From Omphalotus guepiniiformis (lineage: Eukaryota; Basidiomycota; Agaricomycetes; Agaricales; Omphalotaceae), in assembly GCA_028554645.1 (NCBI GenBank), contig JAQOOI010000057.1, positions 186,001 to 250,000 on the forward strand: a stretch of DNA of 64,000 nucleotides. Reading direction: 5' to 3'. Both the position numbers and the translations under genes were made by a program. This document shows, in pieces, positions 35,211-46,697 of this stretch. How positions within the stretch are numbered: the first letter of the stretch is position 1; every line of letters begins with the position of its first letter. Below the pieces are notes generated by a model. That model saw only the letters and a list, made by a program, of their open reading frames with translations. It was not told where the DNA came from and ran no database searches.

Positions 35211-36684
35211 TCAACCCCTTCGTGACCGCGACTTTCTCCAACCCCAAACCTGAAAACTCCCAGGATCCCTAAGCCACTTATCCAACACCCCAACATGTTC
35301 CATATTCCCCTCAGCAACTTTAACCTCCCTAACAACCCCAACCCACCCTCTAAACCTCTCAACATCCCCAAGCGCCCCAAAACACATAACAATCCCATCT
35401 AAATGCTTCTTATACCCATCCATCTGAAGCCCCTCCTTATCCCTCACATCCAGAGCCCACAAATGTAACTTGATAAGCTCATCATCCCTCGCGTTCGGAT
35501 CAAAACACCATTCCTCGAACGAACGCGTACGTTTGAAAAAATCGCGTAGATCCCGCCTTGCGCGGTCGCTTTGGAAAACTGAATCAGAAACGCTCCAGTG
35601 GACGTCGCAGTAAGGACAGTAGCATGAAAAGTTGAATTTGGATTTGAGGTTTTGTCGACGTTCGTTTCGCTCGGCGATACAGTCGATATATGCTATCGTG
35701 ATCTCTTCGTTGGGGTGGATAATCCTAGTAGCTTCGAGAGTGAGGCTAAATGCGGAGAGGTCCCATCTCCACATGGCGTTTGGTCCGCAACTGTAATATG
35801 CTGACGGTCAGTAAACGCGCAATTGTGAGATGTTGGATTGAGCCGCAACTATGATTACACCGAGAAGCCTTCAGAAATAACGCTCGACAGCTTCGATCCT
35901 GAGCGTTAGGTACACCCAAATCGACCGTGAAGGCATGAGTCTTCAGGATACTCTCCAGCGTGACTTCACCTTTCACTGAAGATCCCTGAAAACCAAGCAC
36001 CTCATCCCTCATCTCCTCTTTCAACCCTCCAATCAATCTCGCGTACAAATCCGGTAGTGGAGACTCCTCAGTCCCAGACTGAGACCCGGCCCCGCCGCCG
36101 ACTACAGCAACAACAACAGGTCGTTCAACTAGTACGACACCGCCCTGCGGTATCCTATGCCCAGCAAACAGTCCCATCCCTTTCCCGTCCCTCGTTCGAG
36201 CAACAAAACATTCACCAACACCACACCCTCTCAAAGGTCGTGGGTTAGGAAGAAGCCCCTTAACACCCCGATCTAGCAGAGTCGCACACTCTAATAGTTC
36301 CTTCTCCTTCTCCGTCCCCGCGTCCTGACCAACGAATCGAATCGTACCGAGCTCGTACGACCCACTCTGAGTCTCCTGATGCGGAGCCACCGCAGCCGAC
36401 ATAAAAGAACGGGCCTGCCCAGTCCTCAAGTTTGCGTTTGTGGCTTTTGCGGTGGCATTCGACCGGTCCTTCGCACCAGCCTGTGACGAGCTCGACGACG
36501 CGCCCTGAGGCGATTTTGAATGAGAACCACGCGATGACTTGTTCGTGATCTCTTTACTACCTCGGCGGACCTTATTTGAACGGTCTACTTGGCCGTTATC
36601 AGCCAGAGGCTGAAGTGGCGATGATTTCCATTTGGACGCGGAAGAGGACGAGGACGATGCGGAGGACTTCGTTGAAGGAGACAT
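35211..36684 (-). CDS. SET-domain protein (probable lysine methyltransferase)
   Basis: The start is the ATG at 36684, followed by a Ser/Lys-rich disordered N-terminus. The SET domain follows: KGMGLFAGHRIPQGGVVLVE, SCRALFLKASRCNHS joined to CGPNAMWRWD, and NEEITIAYIDC. The post-SET cysteines are in FNFSCYCPYC. Together these give the S-adenosylmethionine and lysine-channel elements. A MYND finger between the SET halves was not seen, so it is not a standard SMYD protein. The C-terminal part is helical (KLHLWALDVRDKEG, GWVGVVREVKVAEGN). The single intron near 35793-35850 does not have GT-AG borders that preserve NHSCGPN; see the separate finding. If spliced canonically the motif would be altered or the frame lost. 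Confidence 0.78.
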
Positions 36685-37735
36685 GATGAAATAGTGTATA
36701 AAGATAAAACGATACTTGAGATCTTGTGAAGAACTTGTGAATGAGTTGAGAAGCGTTCCGGACGCCTAGTACGAGAGAGGTAGAGTTGAAGGTAGACAGA
36801 TAGTTAAGAAGGAAGAAGAGCGAGAGAAAACGGGTCGAAGAAAAAGGAATTCAGAACCAGTGGACCCAGTGTCATCAAGTGTCAAAATGAGAGCCGCATC
36901 CAGATAGACAATGAGATTGAGCCTCTTGCAAGTGTTCTTTGACCACTTAATATCATATCTTTGTCGCTCTTTCCACAGCTGTAGGCAGCGCAGCAGCCAT
37001 TTGGCGCCCTTTTAACCAAAAACCACAGATCGCGTAAGGTAAGAACAAAGGATTTGAGATGAAGGATTGCGTACCGTGATAGCGTACAGCAGCGGGAAGT
37101 CAATTCAAAGCAAAAGGACCGGAACACCATGCGTTCAGAACGAGGTGATGGGGTATGGGTATGGCCAATGAATGAATGAAATAATTTCAATCACTGGCAA
37201 TCCTCTGGCGCGTTACACAACACGCCGTGTGGTAAGTTGTGGAGAAAAGCTGTTGTTCACTGTCATTTGTTAAACAGAGATTTTGGCGTTAATCAGTGAA
37301 CGCCACAGCAGGCCTTGAGCTTGACCGTTGATTGACATACCATTACACGGAAGGAACAAAGAGTCCCTTTCGATTCAGCGATTCATTCAGAGCTCAGAGA
37401 AAGATCATCTAAGTGGATTGATGACATTTCGAATGTTTAAAGTTCAAGTATGAGCGATTTGATTTGATAGATGAGAATGAATCGATTAGGCTTTACAGCA
37501 GGTGAATGGAGGTTGAGGTCACACTACAAGGAGGGCAATATTTCACGTAAGCGAAAATACTTGCCATTTGCTTCGAAATACTATTTATTTAGATTTGTAC
37601 ATTTTCAAAGAAATTTAAATAGTTTTTCACACGTGAAAGTTGTGGCCTTTTGAGGTAATTTTCAGTGACAATTTGGGGAGTTTTCCACGTGACAAAGTGG
37701 GTGCAAAATACATGGCAACTTTGCCGTTTTCTCCC
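36685..37735. other. intergenic interval, no gene seen
   Basis: Upstream region of the SET gene. Short frames on both strands carry no family features. Confidence 0.45.
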
Positions 37736-37903
37736 GTGACATTTATTAGAAATGTCGGCCGGGAAACTAAATGGGCAATCAACGGGCAATCAACGGTAGT
37801 CTGGGTTGCCCGTTGATTGCCCAATGATTGCCCGGTAGTTGCCCGGTGAATGCCCGGTGATTGCCCATTTAGTTTCCCGGCCGACATTTTTAATAAATGT
37901 CAC
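37736..37903. mobile_element. 168-bp foldback element (MITE-like) with ~51-bp inverted arms
   Basis: The left arm starts GTGACATTTATTAGAAATGT and continues through CGGCCGGGAAACTAAATGGG to CAATCAACGGG. The right arm is its reverse complement with only two mismatches, ending ATAAATGTCAC at 37903. The centre is filled with repeated TTGCCCG/GATTGCCC units, so nearly the whole unit can fold into one hairpin. It has no coding capacity. I saw no clear target-site duplication at the borders. Confidence 0.75.
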
Positions 37904-38804
37904 AGGAAAGAAATGATGGTTTGCCACCGGCAAACCTCAAGTAAGGCGACTAGAATTGACCACACAAAACCCTTTATTTCACACGCAACAAACCTTTATT
38001 TGTACAAGTCATATGTAAAGATCCAAACAAATATTATTTCCAAGCCAATAGCGGCAAGTTTCCCATGCGGGAAACATTGCCCTGTTTGTAGTGTCAACAG
38101 CAAAAACGGTGCGTGGGAGTTGCGTGTGCATTGCTTGAGCGCTTAGCGCGTGCCACGTGTTTCGACGTGAATAAGCGCTTCTCTCTCCTGGCTGTATGCG
38201 CTTGCTTCTGCCTTCGTCCTTCTGAGGGGGTTCTTTGCTCTTTCCTTCTGCTTCTTCGTACAACTCATGCTTCACCACATACACGAACTAGATGAGATGC
38301 GCTGAGATACGTCGAATGGATTGACAAAAAGTATACAACAAAAGCTGGTTTTATTAATTTGCTATGCTCCGAGCTGGCACTGGTTGTGATTGTGATTAAC
38401 CGCATTTTTAGCACTGACAGTGACATATGTGTCCATACACGCCCGCCGAAGGGCAACTCAGTTCCTGGGCCTCGTGGGTCTGAAGCAAGCAGGGATTGGA
38501 GCGATAATGCTCTGCAGTGCAGCTGCGGAAATACCCTCAGGTGACTGTACAATATGTTTCCTTTCTTCTCGAAACTGATACACAAGACCAACGGAATCCG
38601 AATCATATAATGATATATGTATGTACGTGAACAATGTTCCTGAAAATACAATCACATCGACAGGGGGGGTTACAGGCTGTTTGAATTCAAGTTCATCGTG
38701 TATGGGATATCGGATAAATAGAAGGTTTTTGTCCTGCGCATCGTCAAAGAGTAATAACTGATAACAGAATGAGAAATTCAAAGCATACGTTTTACAATCA
38801 AGTT

Positions 38805-39751
38805 TCACCTACGACGCCTACTTCCCAAAGCTCTTCTCTCCGCAAACTCCCACATCATCGCCTCACTCCTCGAATGCGCCTCTCGGTCTCTAAAAATATG
38901 TTCTTTATCTCGAACCAATATCAATCTATAATCACCATAATCCCTGAAATATTCCAAGATACCTTCCGGGCCAGAAGGATGAAACAAAACCCTCAAGATA
39001 CACACCCTCAACTTGGGACAAGTCATCAAAATCCTCGTAATCGCATCCCTCACAACACCCAACACTTCCTTTCCAAGCGTCCTCGGTCCAAGTTTCAAGT
39101 CGAACGAAAGATGCGTGAGGCAAGGCAACAACTCGAAACCCGACCACGCAACCCAAGAATCCCAATCGTCTAACACGGCAAGATGCGTTACCCTCTGAAA
39201 GAGTGTATCATGCAACCTCCTAATAGGATTATGCAGTTCCTCCAAAGTGCCTAAATGGATTTGCATCCGTTTCGGACGAAGCCGCGAAGCTGCGAGTTCT
39301 AGTTTCCTTATATTCCAAGAAACGATCTGGTTCTCGATACCCGTGAACACCCCTGGAACGGTATACAACGTGAGGTTCTCGATGGCCGAACAAGCGAGGA
39401 GGATTTTAGGTGTACGGTCGTCTCGTGGGTCGAATGAAATGGTTAGGGATTTAACGCTTGCTGAGATGAATGGTCTTTTGGTTGTCTCGATGGTACGAAG
39501 GAATGATCTACTTGAAGATTCACGTCGGAGACTGACTATAGAGTATAATATTCCTTCGACCCTGTTTAGTCGGACGAACGAATGTGGCGTGAGCGATTAG
39601 CAAGAAGAAGGTTATTTTTACTAATTACTCACCAATGTTGTACCAACCTCGAAGTACGTGCTAGCTGCGCTGCTGTATAGTTATCCTGTATAGCCGCAAG
39701 TTCGAAGATAAGACGAAGAAGTTGTTCAGGAAGCCTATATGAATATCGCAT
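38805..39751 (-). CDS. F-box protein, leucine-rich, Agaricomycete type
   Basis: Exon 1 (39751-39633) encodes MRYSYRLPEQLLRLIFELAA and NYTAAQLARTSRLVQHW, a short F-box. A 71-nt intron (39562-39632, GTGAGT...AACAG) leads to VEGILYSIVSLRRES, the strand that normally follows the box in this family. The remainder has leucine-rich segments SVKSLTISFDP, LACSAIENLTLYTV and LLPCLTHLSFDLKL, ending RRALGSRRRR at 38805. It is expected to be an SCF adaptor of unknown substrate. It is one of two F-box genes in the window; the other is at 40-1315. Confidence 0.8.
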
Positions 39752-42043
39752 TTTTCTTCAAAAAAGAAAAAAAAGGTGAATGGGTTCGGGTTGGAAGGAG
39801 CGTTGCTCCCTTGTGAGGGTCTTTAAGTAGATTATCGACCCGAATGAAAGGCCGGATTCACCTCCCTCTTCCAGTTTCCGAACTCCGAGTTCAGGGACTT
39901 GAAAAGGACGGAAGCCTTGAGGAAAGGAAACTTGGAAAGGGTTCGTTGGCCCGTTGTTTTATTTTCTTTTGTGTTCTCCGCGGACTTGGCGCAAAAACTC
40001 AAGACCCAGATCCGCTATCATATATATAGCCCAACCTGTTTTGATCAAGTCGTTTGCGGTGGGCTGAAACGCGATACATATGTATCTATATGTATTTACG
40101 AATTTGAAGCGTTCGTGGTCCGTGTCGAGCCCGGGTTATGCATATTCTTACACTTGAAAGTCAGGGACGGGGGAAGGGGCTTCGAGGTTAGCGCTCAAGT
40201 GCTACCTTCCTGATTGATCTACTACTGCAGCTGTAGATGATTATGTATAACCTGACATCGTCCCGGGAACTCACCGCCTTTTTACAACGGTAGGTGACCA
40301 TTATATGATAAGAAGTAATGTATGTATCAAGAGATGACCAAAGACTTTGATAAGAACCATGATCATACAGGCTGGAAACCCGGTCCCCGAAACTCATGGA
40401 AACATGAGATGCCCCCCCACGGAATTCCGAGGGTAAACCATGGGCCTATAAGCTCTAACTCCGACATCATCTAACAACTTCAGGTGGGGCCCAGGGAACT
40501 TCAGGTGGGCCCAGGGGCCTTTGCGAGCATAAGGACACCGGGCGTAGACTCCCGTAGTCCTTCTCTTGAACCTCTTCGATAATACCGAGTTGTTTTCTAT
40601 TCTCCAAAGAACCCGGGTACAAACACACACAGTACGCAATTCGAGTCAGGGGGTGCATGACCAAATCCAGAGCGTATGGAGTTCATCCAAATGATCGTCC
40701 GCGGAGGCTTCGGTAATGAGCATCACAAAGGTCGCCACCGGGTCGCCAACACACACGGCCTGAGTCATCCCATCGATAACGCTACGCACGCATATAATGT
40801 GAGATTCCAAAGGAGTATGTATACGTTGAAAGGCGCCTTATATATGCGCATGCACGTTTACCGAAAGGCCTTTTACATATGTTCATAGAAACAAACGAAG
40901 AGCGTAAAAGTCGGTGATTTCGTTTCACTACGCGCCCGTATTTGACGCATATAACAAACAAATTCCTTGTCCACAAGCGAATTAAGAGCCACGCACCGAA
41001 ACCGAACCCTGTAGCTTCCATGCACCCGAGAATAATCGGGGCTGATACAGTAAGTACCTGCTGATACTTACTAAAACTAAACATTCGGTTCGGTAGGAGC
41101 TTCTATCCCCCCCTCGGCAAACGAAAACAAGGATTTTCCGTTTCCTCGGATACTTCTCGCGAGAGCTCGCGAGTCGCAATGAATCCAATCCGAGACGGGT
41201 GCGTATTAGTAGTACCGCAAGAAGTTCAGCCTATCGGGTGTCCTGAATAAATCTCGAACGTCCGACGCCACAAACAGCGAGTGATTGGAGGTGATTGGTC
41301 AAATTAATACATACCTCTACCCTTCTCCGATCTTGTTCGTACGAGTTCATCGGAATTTCAAAACCGAAATGACAAAAGGGAAGGCTTTTGATTGCCTCTG
41401 GATACTCGACTCAAGTCATCTTCGTTGCTAGTTATCGTATCTGGAAGTACATAAGTAAGTAAATGCACTGTTTGCATAACATAACATTCGGTAACGTACT
41501 CACCAATCAGGGCAACTTCGATTTCGACAAATGCAATACATATACTAGGCTCGTGACCAGCTCGTTTCTAGAAACTGAGGCCACATGGCCTATCGGACCG
41601 TTGGTTCCGAAGACGTTTCGTAGAAACGGCTGGTACAAACGGTCGCGATTTTGGCAGGCGCCGCCTAGTGTGACATTTGGACTTAGGCTCAGAACTTCAA
41701 AATTTTTGTATTTTTTGAGAGTATGAAATATATGCGTTTTTGAAGAACGCTGATTCGATTGATACAGGTGTCAAAAAATTTTTTTTTCTAGGTATTTTCG
41801 TGCCCGACTTTGAAGAATGAGGGAGGCTCTCCCCACGCTTAGGTGTGTTTTGTTGGGCTGACAGTATCACTCCGTGGGGTCAAAAAAAATTATTTCTATG
41901 ATATATACTGTTGCGTTCAGCTCGACAAGAGACGGCGAATGGTATAGGTCACTCAGGAACTTTTTTTTACAAGTTGAAAGCCAGGATTTTCACGAAGTCC
42001 AATGTCACAAAAACCGTGACCCCGCAAATGTGATGACAGTCAG
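39752..42043. other. gene-poor interval
   Basis: No frame here shows a recognisable domain or splice logic. A short imperfect duplication of ACTTCAGGTGGGCCCAGG lies at about 40477-40517. The interval leads into the repeat cluster to its right. Confidence 0.45.
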
Positions 42044-42142
42044 GACCAGTCGTTTCACATGAGCATCTTGTTTGTTCATCAAAACAAACTAAATTTGGAT
42101 GTTTACCGTCCAAATATGCTCACGTAGGTGAAATGACTGGTC
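42044..42142. repeat. 99-bp imperfect hairpin
   Basis: GACCAGTCGTTTCACATGAG at 42044 pairs with the reverse complement of the segment ending GTGAAATGACTGGTC at 42142, with a small bulge near CACGTAGG. The loop contains a second small hairpin (TTGTTTG...CAAAACAAAC) and TTTGGATG...CGTCCAAAT. It ends 16 bp before the first large repeat copy. Confidence 0.65.
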
Positions 42143-42164
42143 GCGAGTCTATACATATACTTAT

Positions 42165-43187
42165 CCTGCGGTTTTTAAGGGTTTCCTCCCACGCCCCACG
42201 CGCGTATCATTGCCGACATTAGCCGACGCGTAAATAGAGTTTGATCCCGATGACGTGAGGTAGCTGACGAGAGGCGTCCAGTTTCCAGCGAGTGCCGCGC
42301 CGGTGGTCTGCTGACCTCAGCGGTCCAGACAAGCCCTTGCCGCTTCCAGCTTCTCACGCGCGGACGAGCCCGTCTGAAACCGTCAACCGGGTCCCCTGTG
42401 TCCGCAGAGTAGCACGGTCACATGCTCTTTGAACCACGCCTCCGAGCTTGTGACTTTTCTGTGCAAACAGACTGGGGACCCTCGAGTTCAAAAAGTAGGA
42501 CTCATAGTAATTATTCCTGCTATAGCCTGCTGGGAGTACAAGTACATACAGACCAGAGAATATAGACTATTTATTCTTCTGAATGCCATCTACACTCACC
42601 AATGGCCTTTTGTAACAAAAAGATGTAAATAAGTGGTAAGTTGGGTGAGATAAGTGAAATAAGTGCGAGATAAAGTTGTGTTTTTAAGATAGCCGGTTTA
42701 AAACACCGTGTTTTAATCAATTTTTAAGGCGGCAGCGTCGGCGAGAGCCCAGAAATCAGTTTTTAATGGGTACCTGTAGGTAATTGATGTAAAATACCTC
42801 GTTGGGGCCATCATTTTTTGATTGTGAGTGCCAGATGCGGCAGGAAACAGCTGTGGTTGCTCACACCATTTGTTTAATCCATAGAAATACATGTATATTA
42901 CCTTGTATACTACCTGTACCATTATACATGTCTACATACACACATTTGTCTGTAAATCAGATAAATTTATTACATAGCCAGCTCCTCTCTGGGCTATGTC
43001 AGACAGCAGGCTGTTGTGAATAAATAACTACTGAGAGAGAACGGCTGCCTGAGCAAAAGCCGTGCTCGGCGCGAGTGGTAGCGAGCGAAGCGTGTTAGGC
43101 GTGTTAGGCGACGGAGATCCAGCCCGATGGATTTAGGGAGCTGACTAATGTTTTTATCGGGCCGACTAAAAACGTTCGTTTACAGGG
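42165..43187. mobile_element. 1.02-kb non-coding repeat, copy 1
   Basis: It begins CCTGCGGTTTTTAAGGGTTT and ends TAAAAACGTTCGTTTACAGGG. It is preceded by ACTTAT (42159-42164) and followed by ACTTAT (43188-43193). There is no long frame; short frames match between the copies only because the DNA does. The ends share CCTG/CCCTG in inverted orientation, a very short terminal inverted repeat. A non-autonomous DNA element with 6-bp target duplication is the simplest reading, though a plain segmental duplication is possible. Confidence 0.65.
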
Positions 43188-43193
43188 ACTTAT

Positions 43194-44211
43194 CCTGCGG
43201 TTTTTTAAGGGTTTTCCTCCCACGCCCCACGCGCGTATCAGTTGCCGACATTAGCCGACGCGTAAATAGAGTTTGATCCCGATGACGTGAGGTAGCTGAC
43301 GAGAGGCGTCCAGTTCCAGCGAGTGCCGCGCCGGGTGGTCTGCTGACCTCAGCGGTCCAGACAAGCCCTTGCCGCTTCCAGCTTCTCACGCGCGGACGAG
43401 CCCGTCTGAAACCGTCAAACCGGTCCCTGTGTCCGCAGAGTAGCACGGTCACATGCTCTTTGAACCACGCCTCCGAGCTTGTGCTTTTCTGTGCAAACAG
43501 ACTGGGGACCCTCGAGTTCAAAGAGTAGGACTCATAGTATTTATTCCTGCTATAGCCTGCTGGGAGTACAAGTACATACAGACCAGAGAATATAGACTAT
43601 TTATTCTTCTGAATGCCATCTACACTCACCAATGGCCTTTTGTAACAAAAGATGTAAATAAGTGGTAAGTTGGGTGAGATAAGTGAAATAAGTGCGAGAA
43701 AGTTGTGTTTTAAGATAGCCGGTTTAAAACACGCGTGTTTTTAATCAATTTTTAAGGCGGCAGCGTCGGCGAGAGCCCAGAAATCAGTTTTTTATGGGTA
43801 CCTGTAGGTAATTGATGTAAAATACCTCGTTGGGCCATCATTTTTTGATTGTGAGTGCCAGATGCGGCAGGAAACAGCTGTGGTTGCTCACACCATTTGT
43901 TTAATCCATAGAAATACATGTATATTACCTTGTATACTACCTGTACCATTATACATGTCTACATACACACATTTGTCTGTAAATCAGATAATTTATTACA
44001 TAGCCAGCTCCTCTCTGGCTATGTCAGACAGCAGGCTGTTGTGAATAATAACTACTGAGAGAGAACGGCTGCCTGAGCAAAAGCCGTGCTCGGCGCGAGT
44101 GGTAGCGAGCGAAGCGTGTTAGGCGTGTTAGGCGACGGAGATCCAGCCCCGATTGATTTAGGGAGCTGACTAATGTTTTATCGGGCCGACTAAAAACGTT
44201 CGTTTACAGGG
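43194..44211. mobile_element. 1.02-kb non-coding repeat, copy 2
   Basis: Head-to-tail second copy of the unit at 42165-43187, with the same ends and again followed by ACTTAT (44212-44217). The copies differ mostly by one-base indels, often in homopolymers (for example GTTTTTAAGG versus GTTTTTTAAGG, ACAAAAAGATG versus ACAAAAGATG), with few substitutions. The third ACTTAT marks the far boundary. Confidence 0.65.
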
Positions 44212-44217
44212 ACTTAT

Positions 44218-45698
44218 AGACGCGCCGCGACTCTATTACATAGGAGGGCCTCCGAGCTGAAATTCAAAACGGTACATTCAATACATCTAGACTTGGCAAC
44301 TCAAATTTCCAGTTGAGAAAAAGCGCTGGCATGGTTTTGACCTGGGTCAGAGGAAGACGGTGAAAAGATGGAGATTGATTTAAGAATGGAGATACATACT
44401 ATACATATCTCGTTACCACCTGTTACCACCCTCGACCATGCCATGTTCGTGTTCACTGGCCGCATAAGAAGCCCGATCTATAAGGAGTTCCAGTGATATG
44501 TATACCGGGAGGGGCAACTCCTAGGAATGACTCGGAAGGGAGGGGTTCTTGAGCGGAGCAGACTGCCTGGTGGTTGTCTGTTAATAGTGCATTCGAATGA
44601 ATGATCACGCCATTTGACCTTGGTTGGGGATGCCGCTGTGCCATTCCGACGACAATGATGATGATGAGAAGGCAATGGTAATAGCAATGGCATATTTGGT
44701 AGAATGTTCACATTGTCGGTATTAGGTTTGCTTCGCAGAAGTGAGATCATGAGTAGTGCTGGACGCTGGGCAGCCAGTCTGTCGGTCATATGGACCAGAT
44801 TGAGGAGCGGTGCAACGCAGCCTTCGTCTAGATGAATATTGTTAGTAGCGATGCAGGACGGGGACTTCTATATGTACACCAATATGCTCACTTGACTATC
44901 TGTTCCATCTTCACAGTTTGAAGTTGCTACAGCAATGCCAATATTAATTAGCGAATACAGCATCCACAGCAAAGAACCTACATATCATCAGCATATAGTC
45001 GGAAGTAGCGGGACCTTTCAAACACAACCGTGTAGCTGCGCTTCGTTTTTCAGCTCTGAGCACCGTTCATATACATATCAGTCTTTCAAATAGGCGGCCT
45101 TGACCCCGGAATCCCTAACGACTCGCTTTCCGAAACCTTGGGTACTTGAAGTTATGGCTATGACTCGTCGGCGCTACCTCAGTTAAGTTCATCATGATGT
45201 TATGGTAACACTGAGCTCTCACCGGCATCATCTTTCAGAAACAGAGGTACATCCACAACTCACATAGCTTCCTGACACCATTGGAGCATGAAAGAACCTT
45301 CCAGTTGAGCGCGAAGCCCATTGACAGTATGGAGGTGGAACATCCAGAGTACCCCTCTTCGCTTCCGAAATTTTTACCACGCGTCTCCTCCGTTCAGAGT
45401 AGCTTCTTTACTTCTATTTCGTATACATATTCGCGGAGGTGAACGATTTCGAAACTCGAAACTCATTGGATATGAATGTGGTGGCGTAGAACAGGCGTAG
45501 AACCTCGAACGAACGAATCTTCGGTGTTAGTCAGCAACTTCAGATGCCGAGATGCCGAGATGCCGGGGCGTGGGACTTCACGGCGAGGGAGACTCAGGGC
45601 TTCCGCTTTCAACTGGCTCTGAACTGGCCACATCTACACCTTCAGACGTTCTCGTTCCAGTACCCTGGCCAGGTATTTGAATGAAATACTTCACTAAT
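44218..45698. other. gene-poor interval with one doubtful minus-strand frame
   Basis: A minus-strand frame around 44478-44840 reads GCVAPLLNLVHMTDRLAAQR and has an exon-like look, but I could not join it to convincing neighbours and recognise no domain. Nothing else is supported. Confidence 0.35.
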
Positions 45699-46257
45699 GG
45701 GTGACCTCCCGTGGGTTTAGAAAACCTAGATTATTTTCTAAATCCATCAAACGCGGACCTTGAAAAAATCTAGCTTTAGTTTAGAAAACCGTCGACCAAA
45801 TGTTTGGTCTAGAATAATCCGGCTGAAGGCCTGAATAGGAAGTTATTCTTCCCACAAGCCACCAGGTAGGGCAAGGAAGATTGGGCTCACAAAGTTGTCT
45901 TTTTTCTTTGAAAGTTCAATAATCATGCACCGCTGACCATATATCATCCTTTTGAGACAAATACGGCCACTTGAAAGTGACCGCTGAGGCTTCCTACGCA
46001 GAACTCTAGCTCTGACCCTCGGGGACAAATGCAAGAAAGGAAGGTGTATCTCCGAGCGGAGCTCGAAATGTGTTTAGAAAGACGATTTTAGTCTGGAAGG
46101 GGGGGGGGTACCCTCCTTCTAGATTAAAATTTAGAAATGGGTAAGATTACAAACTCCGCTGATGTGAGCTCGTTGCCGAGATTCGGAGACTCGGCTAAGC
46201 TCGCTTATATGAGTTTAGAATAGGATTTAGTTTAGAAATGCCCACGGGAGGTCATCC
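45699..46257. mobile_element. 559-bp element with terminal inverted repeats
   Basis: The left end GGGTGACCTCCCGTGGG and the right end CCCACGGGAGGTCATCC are reverse complements apart from one base. TTTAGAAA-type blocks continue the inverted similarity inward. AAT lies directly outside both ends (45696-45698 and 46258-46260), a possible 3-bp target duplication. Internal TTTAGAAA motifs recur several times. There is no transposase frame, so it is MITE-like; a 3-bp duplication would suit PIF/Harbinger-type mobilisation, but this is inference. Confidence 0.65.
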
Positions 46258-46697
46258 AATATCTCGATCCCCTGATCATTCACTAAACTTCGATATCTCC
46301 ACTTGACCATGGTTTCCTCTTCAAAATTGCCAATAGTTCGGATGCGAGCGCTAAGCGCAAAGGGCATGCATTGGGTCAGAATCTATTCAGCGCTCAGACT
46401 CTATTTTTACGAAAACTTTCACGAGGAAGTTGGTATGTGCGCAGATTAGTCTATCGAATTCATGATTCAGATCATGATGATCAACGCTGCAGTTCTTGTC
46501 GTCAAGATCTACCAAACACCGCTGGCGACTCTCCTCAAAAATTTATGATATTCAGTTTTATTTCGACGCCGAGTTTAATGATGCGCTGTGACGCTGCGCA
46601 TTTATCAGATATATAGTCGGATGGAAGTTTTCATAGAGCAGTGTAATTGGTACTTTGCAGCCTTTCAACCTTTCCCCCTTCGTAGAGGTCTTCTCAA

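Noticed and set aside
37690..37910. Repeated TTGCCCG units considered as a CRISPR-like array
   Set aside because: Units are contiguous and palindromic inside a foldback element in a eukaryotic genome; there are no spacers.
42175..43521. Protein-like frames shared by the two 1.02-kb copies (ATSRHRDQTLFTRRLMSA)
   Set aside because: Sharing reflects DNA identity; frames are broken by indels between copies and no family is recognisable.
45843..46034. 63-codon frame inside the 559-bp element
   Set aside because: Too short for a transposase and without any matching motif.
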